Positions 49,431 through 57,324 of a DNA stretch of 64,000 nt are shown piece after piece. The translations under genes and the position numbers were made by a program. Within the stretch, counting starts at the first letter, position 1. Every line of letters starts with the position of its first letter. The stretch is taken from positions 1-64,000 of the forward strand of contig DGOV01000074.1 in the NCBI GenBank assembly GCA_002390205.1, given 5' to 3'. The notes under the pieces were generated by a model. That model saw nothing but the letters and a program-made list of their open reading frames with translations. It had not been told where the DNA came from and did no database searches. The stretch is from Proteobacteria bacterium UBA4457 (GTDB lineage Bacteria; Pseudomonadota; Gammaproteobacteria; Ga0077536).

Positions 49431-50594
49431 ATGAAAACCTCCGACACAGGCCTTTCTCTTATAAAGGAATTCGAAGGACTTCGTTTAACTTCGTATTATT
49501 GTTCAAGTGAAGAATTGACTGTGGGATATGGCAAAACAGGGCCTGAGGTCTACGAGGGAATGACTATAACAAAATCTCAGGCTGAAACTTTTCTCCTCGA
49601 AGATGTTACTTATTTCGAAAAAGCTGTTAACGATCTGGTCGACGTCGACTTAACTCAAAACGAGTTTGATTCTCTGGTCTCATTTTCTTTCAACTGCGGA
49701 GTGTCTTCTTTGAAGGAGTCTACTTTGTTGCGTAGATTAAACGCTAATGAAGAAAAAAATTGCGTTTTTCGCGAGGAACTCCCTAAGTGGATTAATGGCA
49801 ATGATGGACCCGTTCCTGGTTTAATAAGAAGAAGGGCTGCCGAATTGGAGCTAGCCATCACCGAACAAGGAGATCTTGACTCTACGTTTATTGAAAATGC
49901 TATAAAATACTATCAGGGGCTCAGCCATCAGACTAAAGCTTTTGTTGATTTATGGGAGGCGTCTTCAGAAGAGGACCGGAATGTTTTCGTCAAGACTTAC
50001 CGTGATCAACCTAAAGGGAAGCCTGCCTTAATAGCGAAGCAGTCTAAAAAGCTTTTTCCTTTGGGTGTGCCCTATTTCTATCAGCATGACTCCGAGACAG
50101 CTAATGGTGGACGAATGTGCTTTACATCATCAATGGCGATGGCCCTGGACTATATTGACCCCGAAAAAATAGACGGAGATGATGACTGGTATTTGAGCAT
50201 AGTATTATACTATGGAGATACAGTATCTAGTGAGGCACAAATCAAGGCAGCTAAATCGCTGGGTTTTGATGCTAAGTTTAAAATGGATGGAAGGGAAGAA
50301 GACCTTTGCGATTTGCTTGACAATGGAATTCCTGTTCCTATTGGCATCTTGCATCATAGTCATATTGACTCTGGCCCAAGCGGTGGAGGACATTGGATCT
50401 GTCTTATAGGTTACGATGAAACATATTTTTACGTGCATGATCCGGCGGGAGAACTTGACTTAATAAATGGAGGCTACAGTTCTTCTTTTTCTTCAGGCAA
50501 AAACTTGCGCTATACTAGGAAAAATTTAATGAAAAGATGGTTGATCTCCAATAATCACGACGGATGGTACGTTGATCTTTCTTATTTTAGGTAG
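49431..50594 (+). CDS. Two-domain endolysin: GH24 lysozyme plus C39-type peptidase
   Basis: 387 residues. The N-terminal domain (1-145) is a phage lysozyme of family GH24, with Glu15, Cys24 and Thr30 in EFEGLRLTSYYCSSEELT and GYGKT next. The C-terminal domain (about 210-387) looks like a papain-fold C39 peptidase, with Cys230 (RMCFTSS), His321 (GGHWICLIGYDE) and Asp337 (YVHDPAG). Together they could cut glycan and peptide bonds of the cell wall. No signal peptide is evident, so a holin is needed for export. Confidence 0.85.
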   Translation: MKTSDTGLSLIKEFEGLRLTSYYCSSEELTVGYGKTGPEVYEGMTITKSQAETFLLEDVTYFEKAVNDLVDVDLTQNEFDSLVSFSFNCGVSSLKESTLLRRLNANEEKNCVFREELPKWINGNDGPVPGLIRRRAAELELAITEQGDLDSTFIENAIKYYQGLSHQTKAFVDLWEASSEEDRNVFVKTYRDQPKGKPALIAKQSKKLFPLGVPYFYQHDSETANGGRMCFTSSMAMALDYIDPEKIDGDDDWYLSIVLYYGDTVSSEAQIKAAKSLGFDAKFKMDGREEDLCDLLDNGIPVPIGILHHSHIDSGPSGGGHWICLIGYDETYFYVHDPAGELDLINGGYSSSFSSGKNLRYTRKNLMKRWLISNNHDGWYVDLSYFR

Positions 50595-50599
50595 CCTTT
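50590..50599 (+). promoter_or_regulatory. Possible late promoter-like element GGTAGCCTTT
   Basis: Variant element overlapping the endolysin stop, 18 nt before ATG 50618. Confidence 0.3.
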
Positions 50600-50617
50600 T
50601 TCGATTCTTTCATTTCC

Positions 50618-50833
50618 ATGCAACAAGTCGTTTTAAGCTATCTACCTGGATACATGTGGTCGCACGGGACTCTTCTGTCTACGGGAGCAGCTATTCCGCC
50701 TACTCAACACATGGACAAGAAAACTGGGGATATTAAGTTCTACGTTCGTCCTTTGTTTCCTTGTGGCTCTAGCATTGGAATGTTCATTTCAAAAAAAGGA
50801 ATCATCAGTGCTATTAAACGAGGGCAAGTCTAA
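50618..50833 (+). CDS. Small hypothetical protein
   Basis: 71 residues after the endolysin, stopping immediately before the convergent minus gene. Two cysteine-free halves; IKFYVRPLFPCGSSIGMFIS looks like strand-turn-strand. No family recognised. Confidence 0.5.
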   Translation: MQQVVLSYLPGYMWSHGTLLSTGAAIPPTQHMDKKTGDIKFYVRPLFPCGSSIGMFISKKGIISAIKRGQV

Positions 50834-51247
50834 CTATTCTTCGTACTCTAGTCCTTCTATTGATTCGACAAGAGGTTTAAAGTACGAATGAACTGAGACC
50901 GAATCCCACTGACATTCTTCGATCAAGCGAACACCTACCATATTCAAGGCTTCTGAATGATCATCTGTCCAGCTATCATCTGCTTCTGCGCTTTCTTTGA
51001 TTCGAATAGCTGCTTGCATTAAAGCTAGCTCTAGCTGAACCTTCAGATGTTCTGTTTCGGACTGCTCTTCCTTTACTCTGTTCCCATCTACTCGCTTCAG
51101 TAGCCACATGCATAGATGAGCATAAGTTACTTTATTGAAAGTAAAAACTTTTACAGTTAAGAAAATGAGCAGATTTGCGACAAAGTCAGTAACGCCTGCA
51201 AATGCAATACAGCTATGAGCTATAAGGTCATAAAGGTAGGTTTTCAT
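50834..51247 (-). CDS. Hypothetical protein with N-terminal hydrophobic helices
   Basis: 137 residues. Residues about 8-35 (IAHSCIAFAGVTDFVANLLI) are hydrophobic, then an acidic helical body. It is the last gene of the minus replication strand but has its own promoter-like element. A membrane-attached role is possible. Confidence 0.5.
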   Translation of the reverse strand: MKTYLYDLIAHSCIAFAGVTDFVANLLIFLTVKVFTFNKVTYAHLCMWLLKRVDGNRVKEEQSETEHLKVQLELALMQAAIRIKESAEADDSWTDDHSEALNMVGVRLIEECQWDSVSVHSYFKPLVESIEGLEYEE

Positions 51248-51267
51248 TGTCTTGATCTTTCTATAAT

Positions 51268-51277
51268 CAGTTTACCA
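51268..51277 (-). promoter_or_regulatory. Late promoter-like element on minus strand, GGTAAACTGA
   Basis: Read on the minus strand this variant lies 20 nt before the ATG at 51247, inside the helicase 3' end. It suggests late expression of the 50834-51247 gene. Confidence 0.45.
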
Positions 51278-52957
51278 GTTTGAAGGGCTGTCCGCTGTTT
51301 GATTAGTAAAATCCTGCTTGACAGAGCTGAACTTGTAATCCATAGACAGGATCGACTTGTCGACAAAAGTCTTCAGGCCTGTGATTTTATTACCACGCCA
51401 CAATGCTTGTCGCCCCCTGGTCTTACAGTGCCAAAACTCAAGATTGCCGGTCCAATGACGATCGTCCCCACTTCCTTCCATTTCCTTTCTAACGATCCAT
51501 ACTGCATGACTAACATGAGACAAGGCATCAGTTCCTCTAATCTGATCCAACTTTGGAGTTTCTTTCTGGCTTAGAGAGTCCATTCCCACACGATTCATCT
51601 GAGCTAAAACTATTAAGTCAACTTCTAGCTCTTTAGCGGCATTCATTAATTTGTAAGCACGATCTTCAAGCATACCAGCTTCATTGCTAGGAGCGCCTTT
51701 ATGGCGAGACAGTACGTGAAAATGATCTATTACAACGCAGCGAAGATCAGGGTTTTTTGCTTTCATAGATCGCATTGAATTGATAACTGAATCAACACAA
51801 GCCCCCCAAGGGTCTTCTATTAGTATCTTCCCCCCAGCTTCTTGGATGGCTGCAGCGGCCATCATTAGATTAGCGCTTACCTTCTCGCGATTACCTGAGG
51901 GTGAATCTATGTCACCGACTTCAGCCCAATGAGTATTTGGGTTGCATTGATGAGTGGCAGCGGACCAAAGACGTGCATAAATGGCTGCTTTGTCAAGCTC
52001 TGCAGAGATAAAGCCGACAGTTAGTCCCTCTTTTGCAAGGTTGACTGCAGCGAAAACGCCCAAAATAGTCTTTCCTACACCAGTACGAGCGGCCAAAGAG
52101 AAAAGGCGACCACCCGCTGACTGTCCAGGAACACGAACGCCTCCCTCCATGTCGATATCCATAGCAGTCATTCCGGTGCTGATAGGTTTAGCCTGCTCCC
52201 GAGCGTTCATTATCTGATCGATCAGTGAGACTCGGCCATCCTTAGGACTAACAAGGTCTTCTACTGCATCGACAGCATTCCCTTGACTCCCTACCGAGCC
52301 TCGAAGCATTCCCAGGCAGGTCATTAGCTCCTGTTGTTGGGCTTCAATAGCTTTTTCCAGCTTAGTATCCGATTTTATTGCCTGGCCTCCAATATGTTGA
52401 GCATCTTTAAATGTTGCTCGTGCTCTCGCTTGACGAAGGAGATCTATAGCAACAGCCCACTCCGACTCAGCATCCCCATAAGTACGCATCGTTTCGCGTT
52501 GACTTAAGTTGGCAACTGTCTGATTAAAACTTAAAGCTGAGATCGTCGGATTACGAGTAAATGACTCAATCAACGTTTGAGGATTTATTATTGATGCTCC
52601 GTCAGCAGTACCATTGTAAATCATGTCGATTTGAGTGCCAATAGCGCAAAAAGCCTCCGACGACCAAAGCTGTGTAGGGAGTTCTTGGCCATGTCCAATA
52701 CCTACGCCACAACGGAGGTCTGCCCATAGCTCTCTTGCCTTTCCTGAAGGGCTAGTCAATATACGGCAAAGCACGATGGCTTCTTGATCTTGAGTATTGT
52801 CTTTCTCTGCCATCGTTGATGGTTGAATCTTCTCGATAATTCGACTAAGGCCTAAGACTGTTTCAACTTCGTCCTTTTGGCAGCCAACAATTCGTCCGTC
52901 TTCGGCCTCAAGTAGTCCAAGGTCAACAGCTTTCTGTATGTAGAAAGGGAAGGTCAT
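51272..52957 (-). CDS. DnaB-like replicative helicase
   Basis: 561 residues. A C-terminal RecA-type motor carries Walker A AARTGVGKT (about residues 288-296) and Walker B CVVIDHFHVL (about 403-412), then VLAQMNR and TDALSHVSHAVW motifs typical of DnaB. The N-terminal half is helical and less conserved. It unwinds DNA ahead of the fork. The gene follows the initiator by 10 nt on the same strand, an initiator-helicase operon. Confidence 0.85.
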   Translation of the reverse strand: MTFPFYIQKAVDLGLLEAEDGRIVGCQKDEVETVLGLSRIIEKIQPSTMAEKDNTQDQEAIVLCRILTSPSGKARELWADLRCGVGIGHGQELPTQLWSSEAFCAIGTQIDMIYNGTADGASIINPQTLIESFTRNPTISALSFNQTVANLSQRETMRTYGDAESEWAVAIDLLRQARARATFKDAQHIGGQAIKSDTKLEKAIEAQQQELMTCLGMLRGSVGSQGNAVDAVEDLVSPKDGRVSLIDQIMNAREQAKPISTGMTAMDIDMEGGVRVPGQSAGGRLFSLAARTGVGKTILGVFAAVNLAKEGLTVGFISAELDKAAIYARLWSAATHQCNPNTHWAEVGDIDSPSGNREKVSANLMMAAAAIQEAGGKILIEDPWGACVDSVINSMRSMKAKNPDLRCVVIDHFHVLSRHKGAPSNEAGMLEDRAYKLMNAAKELEVDLIVLAQMNRVGMDSLSQKETPKLDQIRGTDALSHVSHAVWIVRKEMEGSGDDRHWTGNLEFWHCKTRGRQALWRGNKITGLKTFVDKSILSMDYKFSSVKQDFTNQTADSPSNW

Positions 52958-52967
52958 ATAAAAAATG

Positions 52968-53897
52968 TCAAGGGAGATAGTAAAGAGCTTTTTGGTTCAT
53001 CTTCCCGGACCAAAAAACGGGTTTGCCGTCTGCATAATAAACGCGAGCCGTCGTCCTGTCAACTTTTTCAGATTTTCTTAGAATCGCCTGCTCTTTTTCT
53101 TGACCTTCATTCCAGTCAGAAACTTCATGAACTTCAATATTTTGAACGGGAAAGCCTTTAGCAGTGTACCAGTCCAGAAAATCTGCTTCTTTCCCAGCAA
53201 AAGCAGCACTTTTTGCTTCTTTAGTCTGTCCTTGCTTGTAGAGCTTTTCTACACTTTGGAACTTTTTATCTTCGATCTCTGCCGAATAGCCAAAGATGTT
53301 TGAAACTTTAAAAGTTTTAGAAGACCACCAGGTGTCAGCCTTCAAGCCGCGGCAAATAGCCTTAACGAAGTCTTCGTAACATTCTCGCCCAATCTTCAAT
53401 CGTTTGGCTTGAATTTCTACGGCAATCCATGTAGCGGGATTCATAGCGCTGCGTTCTTCTACGTAGCTTTCAGGTTTAAAGCTGTTCCAAGTCTTAACAA
53501 AAACGGCCTTAGCTTCTTTTTCGTTGACTTGATTGACCCGACGAGGCTCAGCCTTCATCTCATCTGCGATTGTTTGCTCCTTCTTTTCAGCGACCTTCGG
53601 TAGCGTCTTCTTGGATATTGGTTCAGACGGAACAACCAAGTGAAGGTCGTCATCTCGCTTAATAAGTAGTCCAGCCTCTTTCAGATCCTTCATTACTCGA
53701 AAAAGAGCCGAGCGATTATAGCCTAGGGTCTCAGCTATCGTCTCTATATTTCTATAGCTTCGAGAGTACTCTCCATGATCCAAGCTAGCCAACCTAATCC
53801 ACGCTCTTTCCATCGCTGGACTTAGATTCGCAGCAAAAACAGCATTTGGAACCCTTGTAAAGCTTTCGGAGGCACTGTCCAGTCGGACTACTCTCAT
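52968..53897 (-). CDS. Replication initiator/helicase loader with winged-helix N-terminus
   Basis: 309 residues. An N-terminal winged-helix domain (about 10-90) shows SPAMERAWIRLASLDHG, then IETIAETLGYNRSALFRVMK and a KEAGLLIKR wing. A Lys/Glu-rich linker and a basic C-terminal region follow. Gene order with a DnaB-like helicase is that of phage replisome organisers, so origin binding and helicase loading are the probable role. Confidence 0.7.
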   Translation of the reverse strand: MRVVRLDSASESFTRVPNAVFAANLSPAMERAWIRLASLDHGEYSRSYRNIETIAETLGYNRSALFRVMKDLKEAGLLIKRDDDLHLVVPSEPISKKTLPKVAEKKEQTIADEMKAEPRRVNQVNEKEAKAVFVKTWNSFKPESYVEERSAMNPATWIAVEIQAKRLKIGRECYEDFVKAICRGLKADTWWSSKTFKVSNIFGYSAEIEDKKFQSVEKLYKQGQTKEAKSAAFAGKEADFLDWYTAKGFPVQNIEVHEVSDWNEGQEKEQAILRKSEKVDRTTARVYYADGKPVFWSGKMNQKALYYLP

Positions 53898-53921
53898 AAA
53901 GGTCTAGGTTGAAGTCTTTTC

Positions 53922-53930
53922 ACTCTAGCA
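53922..53930 (-). promoter_or_regulatory. Early extended -10 of the replication operon
   Basis: On the minus strand: TG-C-TAGAGT followed by GAAAAG, 24 nt before the initiator ATG. It closely matches the element of the divergent operon at 54396. Confidence 0.6.
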
Positions 53931-53945
53931 GAAGAGTCTCAGAAT

Positions 53946-53963
53946 TGCAACGCTTTTGTTGCA
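53946..53963 (+). promoter_or_regulatory. Inverted repeat, operator candidate
   Basis: TGCAAC (53946-53951) and GTTGCA (53958-53963) are a perfect dyad with a 6 bp centre, in the divergent region between the two replication operons. Suits a dimeric regulator. Confidence 0.5.
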
Positions 53964-53964
53964 G

Positions 53965-54041
53965 TAACGAGAGTCCCAATAACGAGACTATTTTGGTGCT
54001 GTTTCTGGACTTTCTTAGTCGCAGTTTCAGGACTCCTCTTA
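53965..54041 (+). repeat. Direct repeats in the divergent region
   Basis: TAACGAGA occurs at 53965 and 53980. GTTTCTGGACT (54001) and GTTTCAGGACT (54024) follow, each with CTTA a few bases later. The repeats sit between initiator and recombination genes, where an origin or operator is expected. Confidence 0.5.
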
Positions 54042-54138
54042 TATCTAATACTTAAAAAGATCCATTAAGCCTTTGGAACGAATTTCAAGAATCAAAAAAG
54101 ACCAAGCTAGAGTGGCTTACGCTGAAGGAGGTAGAGCC

Positions 54139-54393
54139 ATGGGGCGGCAAATTCTTTACGACCCATTAGCCGAAAGCCGACTCTGGAAAATGGTTGGCAG
54201 CTTGAAGCTGTGGCCTAGGTGGTACCTAAAAGCTTTCGCTCGACTCTATGCCGAAGAAAATCCTTCAGAATATGAACGAATCAGAAAGAGAAAATACCGT
54301 CAGCATAAAACGAAAGAGACGGGCCTCAAGAGGCTGAATGAAACCAGGGAACAAGCGATCCAGGACTTAGGTCAACCATCTCGCGATCAGTGA
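54139..54393 (+). CDS. Small basic early protein
   Basis: 84 residues from ATG 54139, which has a near-perfect ribosome binding site (AAGGAGGT, 6 nt spacing). A TTG at 54073 would add 22 residues but lacks a site. The protein is basic and aromatic (LWKMVGSLKLWPRWYLKAFA). Unknown function; probably first gene of the rightward early operon. Confidence 0.55.
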   Translation: MGRQILYDPLAESRLWKMVGSLKLWPRWYLKAFARLYAEENPSEYERIRKRKYRQHKTKETGLKRLNETREQAIQDLGQPSRDQ

Positions 54394-54395
54394 GC

Positions 54396-54404
54396 TGCTA
54401 GACT
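54396..54404 (+). promoter_or_regulatory. Early extended -10, TG-C-TAGACT
   Basis: Followed by GAAAAGG, 30 nt before TTG 54435. Confidence 0.55.
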
Positions 54405-54434
54405 GAAAAGGCAAACCTCTAGAAGGAACCGAAA

Positions 54435-55133
54435 TTGGCTGAATTCCCTAATCTCGCTGGAGTGGTCACAAAAGATCTTGTTGAGTCGATTGGGACAGGT
54501 AAGTATTCTGCCAGTTACGTCAACTGGTCAAGAACACATCAACTCCTGCGCCAACACGCTCCTGGCTGGTCCGTCGAAGTTAAAGAGCATAGTCCGACCG
54601 GCGAAATCTTATTCCGTGCCCCAGTGGGAGGTTATTTGCAGCTCAGAGTCAGCCATGTCGATGGCACTGTGGGTCCCTGGGTGCCACAAGCTGTTATGGA
54701 TAATCGCAACAAAGATATCCCTATTGATAGGATTGGAGCTCGAGACATTACGGACACTCACAGGCGAGGCTCTTGCATGTGCCTGGCTTATTCTTTCGGC
54801 CTAGCAGGTGAGTTGTGGGCAAAAATGAAGCTCGAAGCCGGCTGGGGTCTCGACCAAGGAGAAACATCTGAACCTCTTAAGTCCTCAACCCAAGGACAAC
54901 CAAAGTCGCAGCCTGCTCCTATCTCGAATCCTAGCGTCAGTCCAACCTGCACAGAGGAGTCCTTTCGCGAGGCCCTTCTCTCGAAGGGCGTCAATACAAC
55001 CGCTATCGATGCATGCGTCGAAATCGTTATCAACAAGCTCAACGGAGATTTCGGACAAGGAATCCGTCAGGTCGGAACAAAGTCAACAGAAGAGCTTAAC
55101 GAAAAATACGGATCCCAGCCAAAGACTTGGTGA
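54435..55133 (+). CDS. Single-strand annealing protein (DUF1071/Sak3-like)
   Basis: 232 residues from TTG 54435, placed by AAGGAACC upstream, the same site style as the next genes. The N-terminal 130 residues follow the DUF1071 annealing-protein pattern: YVNWSRTHQLLRQHAPGWSV, a strand pair, VPQAVMDNRN, and RRGSCMCLAYSFGLAGELW. The C-terminal region is a Pro/Gln-rich linker and a small helical domain. It probably anneals single strands during phage recombination, with the SSB and nuclease nearby. Confidence 0.7.
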   Translation: MAEFPNLAGVVTKDLVESIGTGKYSASYVNWSRTHQLLRQHAPGWSVEVKEHSPTGEILFRAPVGGYLQLRVSHVDGTVGPWVPQAVMDNRNKDIPIDRIGARDITDTHRRGSCMCLAYSFGLAGELWAKMKLEAGWGLDQGETSEPLKSSTQGQPKSQPAPISNPSVSPTCTEESFREALLSKGVNTTAIDACVEIVINKLNGDFGQGIRQVGTKSTEELNEKYGSQPKTW

Positions 55134-55207
55134 CATAGAAAGAGCTTGTCAATCGTTGGCCGGCTTTTTTCGTGGAACCATTATTTGAAGCCAAGAGCAG
55201 TATTTTG

Positions 55208-55216
55208 TGGTATTAT
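55208..55216 (+). promoter_or_regulatory. Early extended -10, TG-G-TATTAT
   Basis: 27 nt before the sigma factor ATG at 55244. This element lies inside any longer reading from 55172, so the shorter start is preferred. Confidence 0.55.
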
Positions 55217-55243
55217 TTATCTGTACCTTCGAAAGGAACCGCA

Positions 55244-56056
55244 ATGGCTGACTCGTCCTCATCAGGCTCCATCGCCACCTGGCTCGATGGAGCTGGTCGT
55301 CGCAAAACTCGAAACAAAAGCGATACTTTGGAAATTTGCGCTAGAATGTCCAAGCTTAAGCCCGGGAGCAAGCTTTACGTTAAATATCTAAACAAAGCTT
55401 GTGAAATGAATCTTTTACTAGTAGCCAATGCCGTACGTCTTTTTATCCGCAAAAGATCGTCAGTGAATTGGCGCGACACCCATACAGAGGACCTTCTTCA
55501 ACAAGGATATTTTGGGCTAAGACGCGCTGTCGAAAAATTCGATCCGAGCTTGGGATATGCTTTCAGTACTTACGCTATGCCGTGGATCCGACAAGCAATT
55601 AGCCGTTACCATAACAGCAAAGCTTCTATGATCTACATCCCAGAAGGCGTCTCTCAGCAGGTTTTTTATATTGCCAAGCACGGCAAGAAGAAGATAAACG
55701 GATCAGGATTGGCCACCAATGATCGTTTGCTAGATGCGGCTCGTTACGCTATGAGGCCTCTTTGTCTTGATGCTCCTTGTGATAGAAAAGAGAACTCACG
55801 GCCTTTGCACGAAACTGTTCCCTACGTTACCCCCGAGCCAACTTACACTGAAGAAGAACCAAACTGGGCTACTCAGATGCTTGGTGAGGCTATTGACACC
55901 GCAGGGTTGAGCGGCCTGGAAGCCAGCTTAATTCGTTCCTACGCCCACGCCGGTCGCATTTCTTCCGCGGCTCGTAGTTGTGGATTGTCAGAGCACAAGG
56001 CTAGGCCAATTATCCGAAATGCTGTCGAAAAGATTAAAGCTGCTCACCATTCGTGA
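55244..56056 (+). CDS. Sigma-70 family RNA polymerase sigma factor
   Basis: 270 residues from ATG 55244, with AAAGGAACC upstream. Region 2 is clear: DLLQQGYFGLRRAVEKFDPS then GYAFSTYAMPWIRQAISRYH, covering the core-binding and -10 recognition helices. A short region 3 (IYIPEGV) follows, and a C-terminal helix-turn-helix (RISSAARSCGLSEHKARPII) stands in for region 4. It may redirect host polymerase to the GGnAnnCTAR elements of the late genes; that link is inference. Confidence 0.85.
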   Translation: MADSSSSGSIATWLDGAGRRKTRNKSDTLEICARMSKLKPGSKLYVKYLNKACEMNLLLVANAVRLFIRKRSSVNWRDTHTEDLLQQGYFGLRRAVEKFDPSLGYAFSTYAMPWIRQAISRYHNSKASMIYIPEGVSQQVFYIAKHGKKKINGSGLATNDRLLDAARYAMRPLCLDAPCDRKENSRPLHETVPYVTPEPTYTEEEPNWATQMLGEAIDTAGLSGLEASLIRSYAHAGRISSAARSCGLSEHKARPIIRNAVEKIKAAHHS

Positions 56057-56062
56057 TACACT
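56054..56062 (+). promoter_or_regulatory. Early extended -10, TG-A-TACACT
   Basis: 31 nt before the ssb ATG and overlapping the sigma factor stop. Followed by GGAACC. Confidence 0.55.
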
Positions 56063-56093
56063 GGAACCAACCCAACCTTATTGAGGAAACGAA

Positions 56094-56468
56094 ATGACAT
56101 CAGTCTCCCTGGCAGGAAAAGTAACAGGGAAGGAAGAAGAGCCTCCCGTTACTGTTCGCGAATTTGGGAATGGAGGCAAAATCGCAAGGTTCTCTGTGCT
56201 TGACAATGAGTATTTTTACGTCAAACAGACAGATGACCGCAAGCTTCAATTCTATACTGTCGAGGTATCCGGAAAACAAGCTGAAATTGTAGCTGAGCGA
56301 TTAGCCCGAGGAGATCAAGTTGGTGTTCATGGCCAGCTTATACAGCGAGACTGGAATGGCAAAACCTTTCTTGACGTTAAAAACGCTCGAATCACATTCC
56401 TTACACCTCGACCAGAAGCAGACGTAACGCCTGGTTCTGTTGCTGATGAAGATTCTGCTTTGTTTTGA
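56094..56468 (+). CDS. ssb: Single-stranded DNA-binding protein
   Basis: 124 residues forming one OB fold: VSLAGKVTGK, IARFSVLDNEYF, FYTVEVSGKQAEIVAERLA, GDQVGVHGQLIQRDWNGKTF. A short tail ends in acidic DEDSALF, like the polymerase- and helicase-docking tip of bacterial SSB. GAGGAAACG precedes the ATG. It protects single strands in replication and recombination. Confidence 0.85.
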   Translation: MTSVSLAGKVTGKEEEPPVTVREFGNGGKIARFSVLDNEYFYVKQTDDRKLQFYTVEVSGKQAEIVAERLARGDQVGVHGQLIQRDWNGKTFLDVKNARITFLTPRPEADVTPGSVADEDSALF

Positions 56469-56470
56469 TA

Positions 56471-56490
56471 GGTAGCCTAGTCTGGCTACC
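56471..56490 (+). terminator. Hairpin after ssb
   Basis: GGTAGCC TAGTCT GGCTACC, then CCTTATTTAT. A moderate terminator. The left arm also matches the late element by chance, and no start lies close downstream. Confidence 0.65.
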
Positions 56491-56531
56491 CCTTATTTAT
56501 CGTCTCCGCGACGCTTAATAAAAACTACATC

Positions 56532-56560
56532 CCTACTGGCAAAAACCAGTAGGTTTTTTT
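56532..56560 (+). terminator. Strong intrinsic terminator
   Basis: CCTACTGG and CCAGTAGG enclose CAAAAA and are followed by seven T. It lies just upstream of the next promoter. Confidence 0.9.
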
Positions 56561-56561
56561 G

Positions 56562-56570
56562 TGCTAAAAT
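56562..56570 (+). promoter_or_regulatory. Early extended -10, TG-C-TAAAAT
   Basis: Directly behind a terminator and 22 nt before ATG 56593. Confidence 0.65.
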
Positions 56571-56592
56571 AGTCATTCCAAGAGGTAGTACC

Positions 56593-57021
56593 ATGAATCA
56601 CAGCTTTAATTTCTCTATAGAAGAGTCGGAGGTTTGCCCAGGGACCGTGGGCCTTTTAATAGAAGATCAGCCTAAGCTTACGACAGCGCATGTCCGCCCC
56701 TTCGTTTGGTCCATCCTTTTGTTTCGCGGTGGCGTTCATAGCTGGGAAGTGGTCAGTGTTTTAAGTAGCGTGTGCAGCGTAGAAGATATGAAGATTAATG
56801 ATGAAGATGATGACGACAGGAATTGGGCCGAAATTTGTGTTGATAACGTTTTAGCCGAAATGGTCATCGAAGGCTTGCTTGAGTACAACCAAGAAAAAGA
56901 TATCTGGGTTTTGCGTTATACTCCAAAAGCAGTACCTGTTGTAATAAAAGCTGTCTCAGGTGTTAATGGATCGATACCAAAGCATTTCATCCTAGAAATG
57001 AGTAAGGGAGGCTTCAATTGA
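56593..57021 (+). CDS. Hypothetical early protein
   Basis: 142 residues with GAGGT 7 nt before the ATG. It is acidic in the middle (EDMKINDEDDDDRNWAE) and has a helix-turn-helix-like plan (VWSILLFRGGVHSWEVVSVL, then VLAEMVIEGLLEYNQ). A regulatory or replication helper role is possible. Not recognised. Confidence 0.5.
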   Translation: MNHSFNFSIEESEVCPGTVGLLIEDQPKLTTAHVRPFVWSILLFRGGVHSWEVVSVLSSVCSVEDMKINDEDDDDRNWAEICVDNVLAEMVIEGLLEYNQEKDIWVLRYTPKAVPVVIKAVSGVNGSIPKHFILEMSKGGFN

Positions 57022-57043
57022 AGCCAACAGAGGAAGCGTTTTA

Positions 57044-57310
57044 ATGGGACGTCTAAACAAAGAGACTGGAGAGTTTAAACCAAAGCCTTCAGTCAATAGT
57101 CGAACAGTTTTCATGCAACAACGACCTCAGCCACTTAGGTCTTGCGCCAAGGGCACAGATGTCTACGTGCGAATGGGAGCTGGTTGGTCTAAAGGTACTG
57201 TGTTAAGCTGGTCAAGGAGATCTATCTGCTGCTATTGCCCTCAACTAAAAAAACAAGTTAGCGTTTACGACAACCGATCAATTCGCCTACCTGGCGACCC
57301 TAAATTCTAA
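57044..57310 (+). CDS. Small basic protein with SH3/KOW-like stretch
   Basis: 88 residues. The second half (GTDVYVRMGAGWSKGTVLSW, then QVSVYDNRSIRLPG) resembles a small beta-barrel that binds nucleic acid or protein. AGAGGAAG precedes the ATG. It follows the previous stop by 22 nt, in the same transcript. Confidence 0.5.
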   Translation: MGRLNKETGEFKPKPSVNSRTVFMQQRPQPLRSCAKGTDVYVRMGAGWSKGTVLSWSRRSICCYCPQLKKQVSVYDNRSIRLPGDPKF

Positions 57311-57324
57311 AAGGACTGCATTGC

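Noticed and set aside
54073..54138. TTG start at 54073 for the small early gene
   Set aside because: No ribosome site there, while AAGGAGGT sits at ideal spacing before ATG 54139.
55172..55243. Longer N-terminus for the sigma factor from ATG 55172
   Set aside because: The extended -10 at 55208 lies inside it, and the ribosome site and translation style favour ATG 55244.
56471..56480. GGTAGCCTAG matches the late promoter-like element
   Set aside because: It is the left arm of a hairpin after ssb and no gene starts within 100 nt; treated as part of the terminator.
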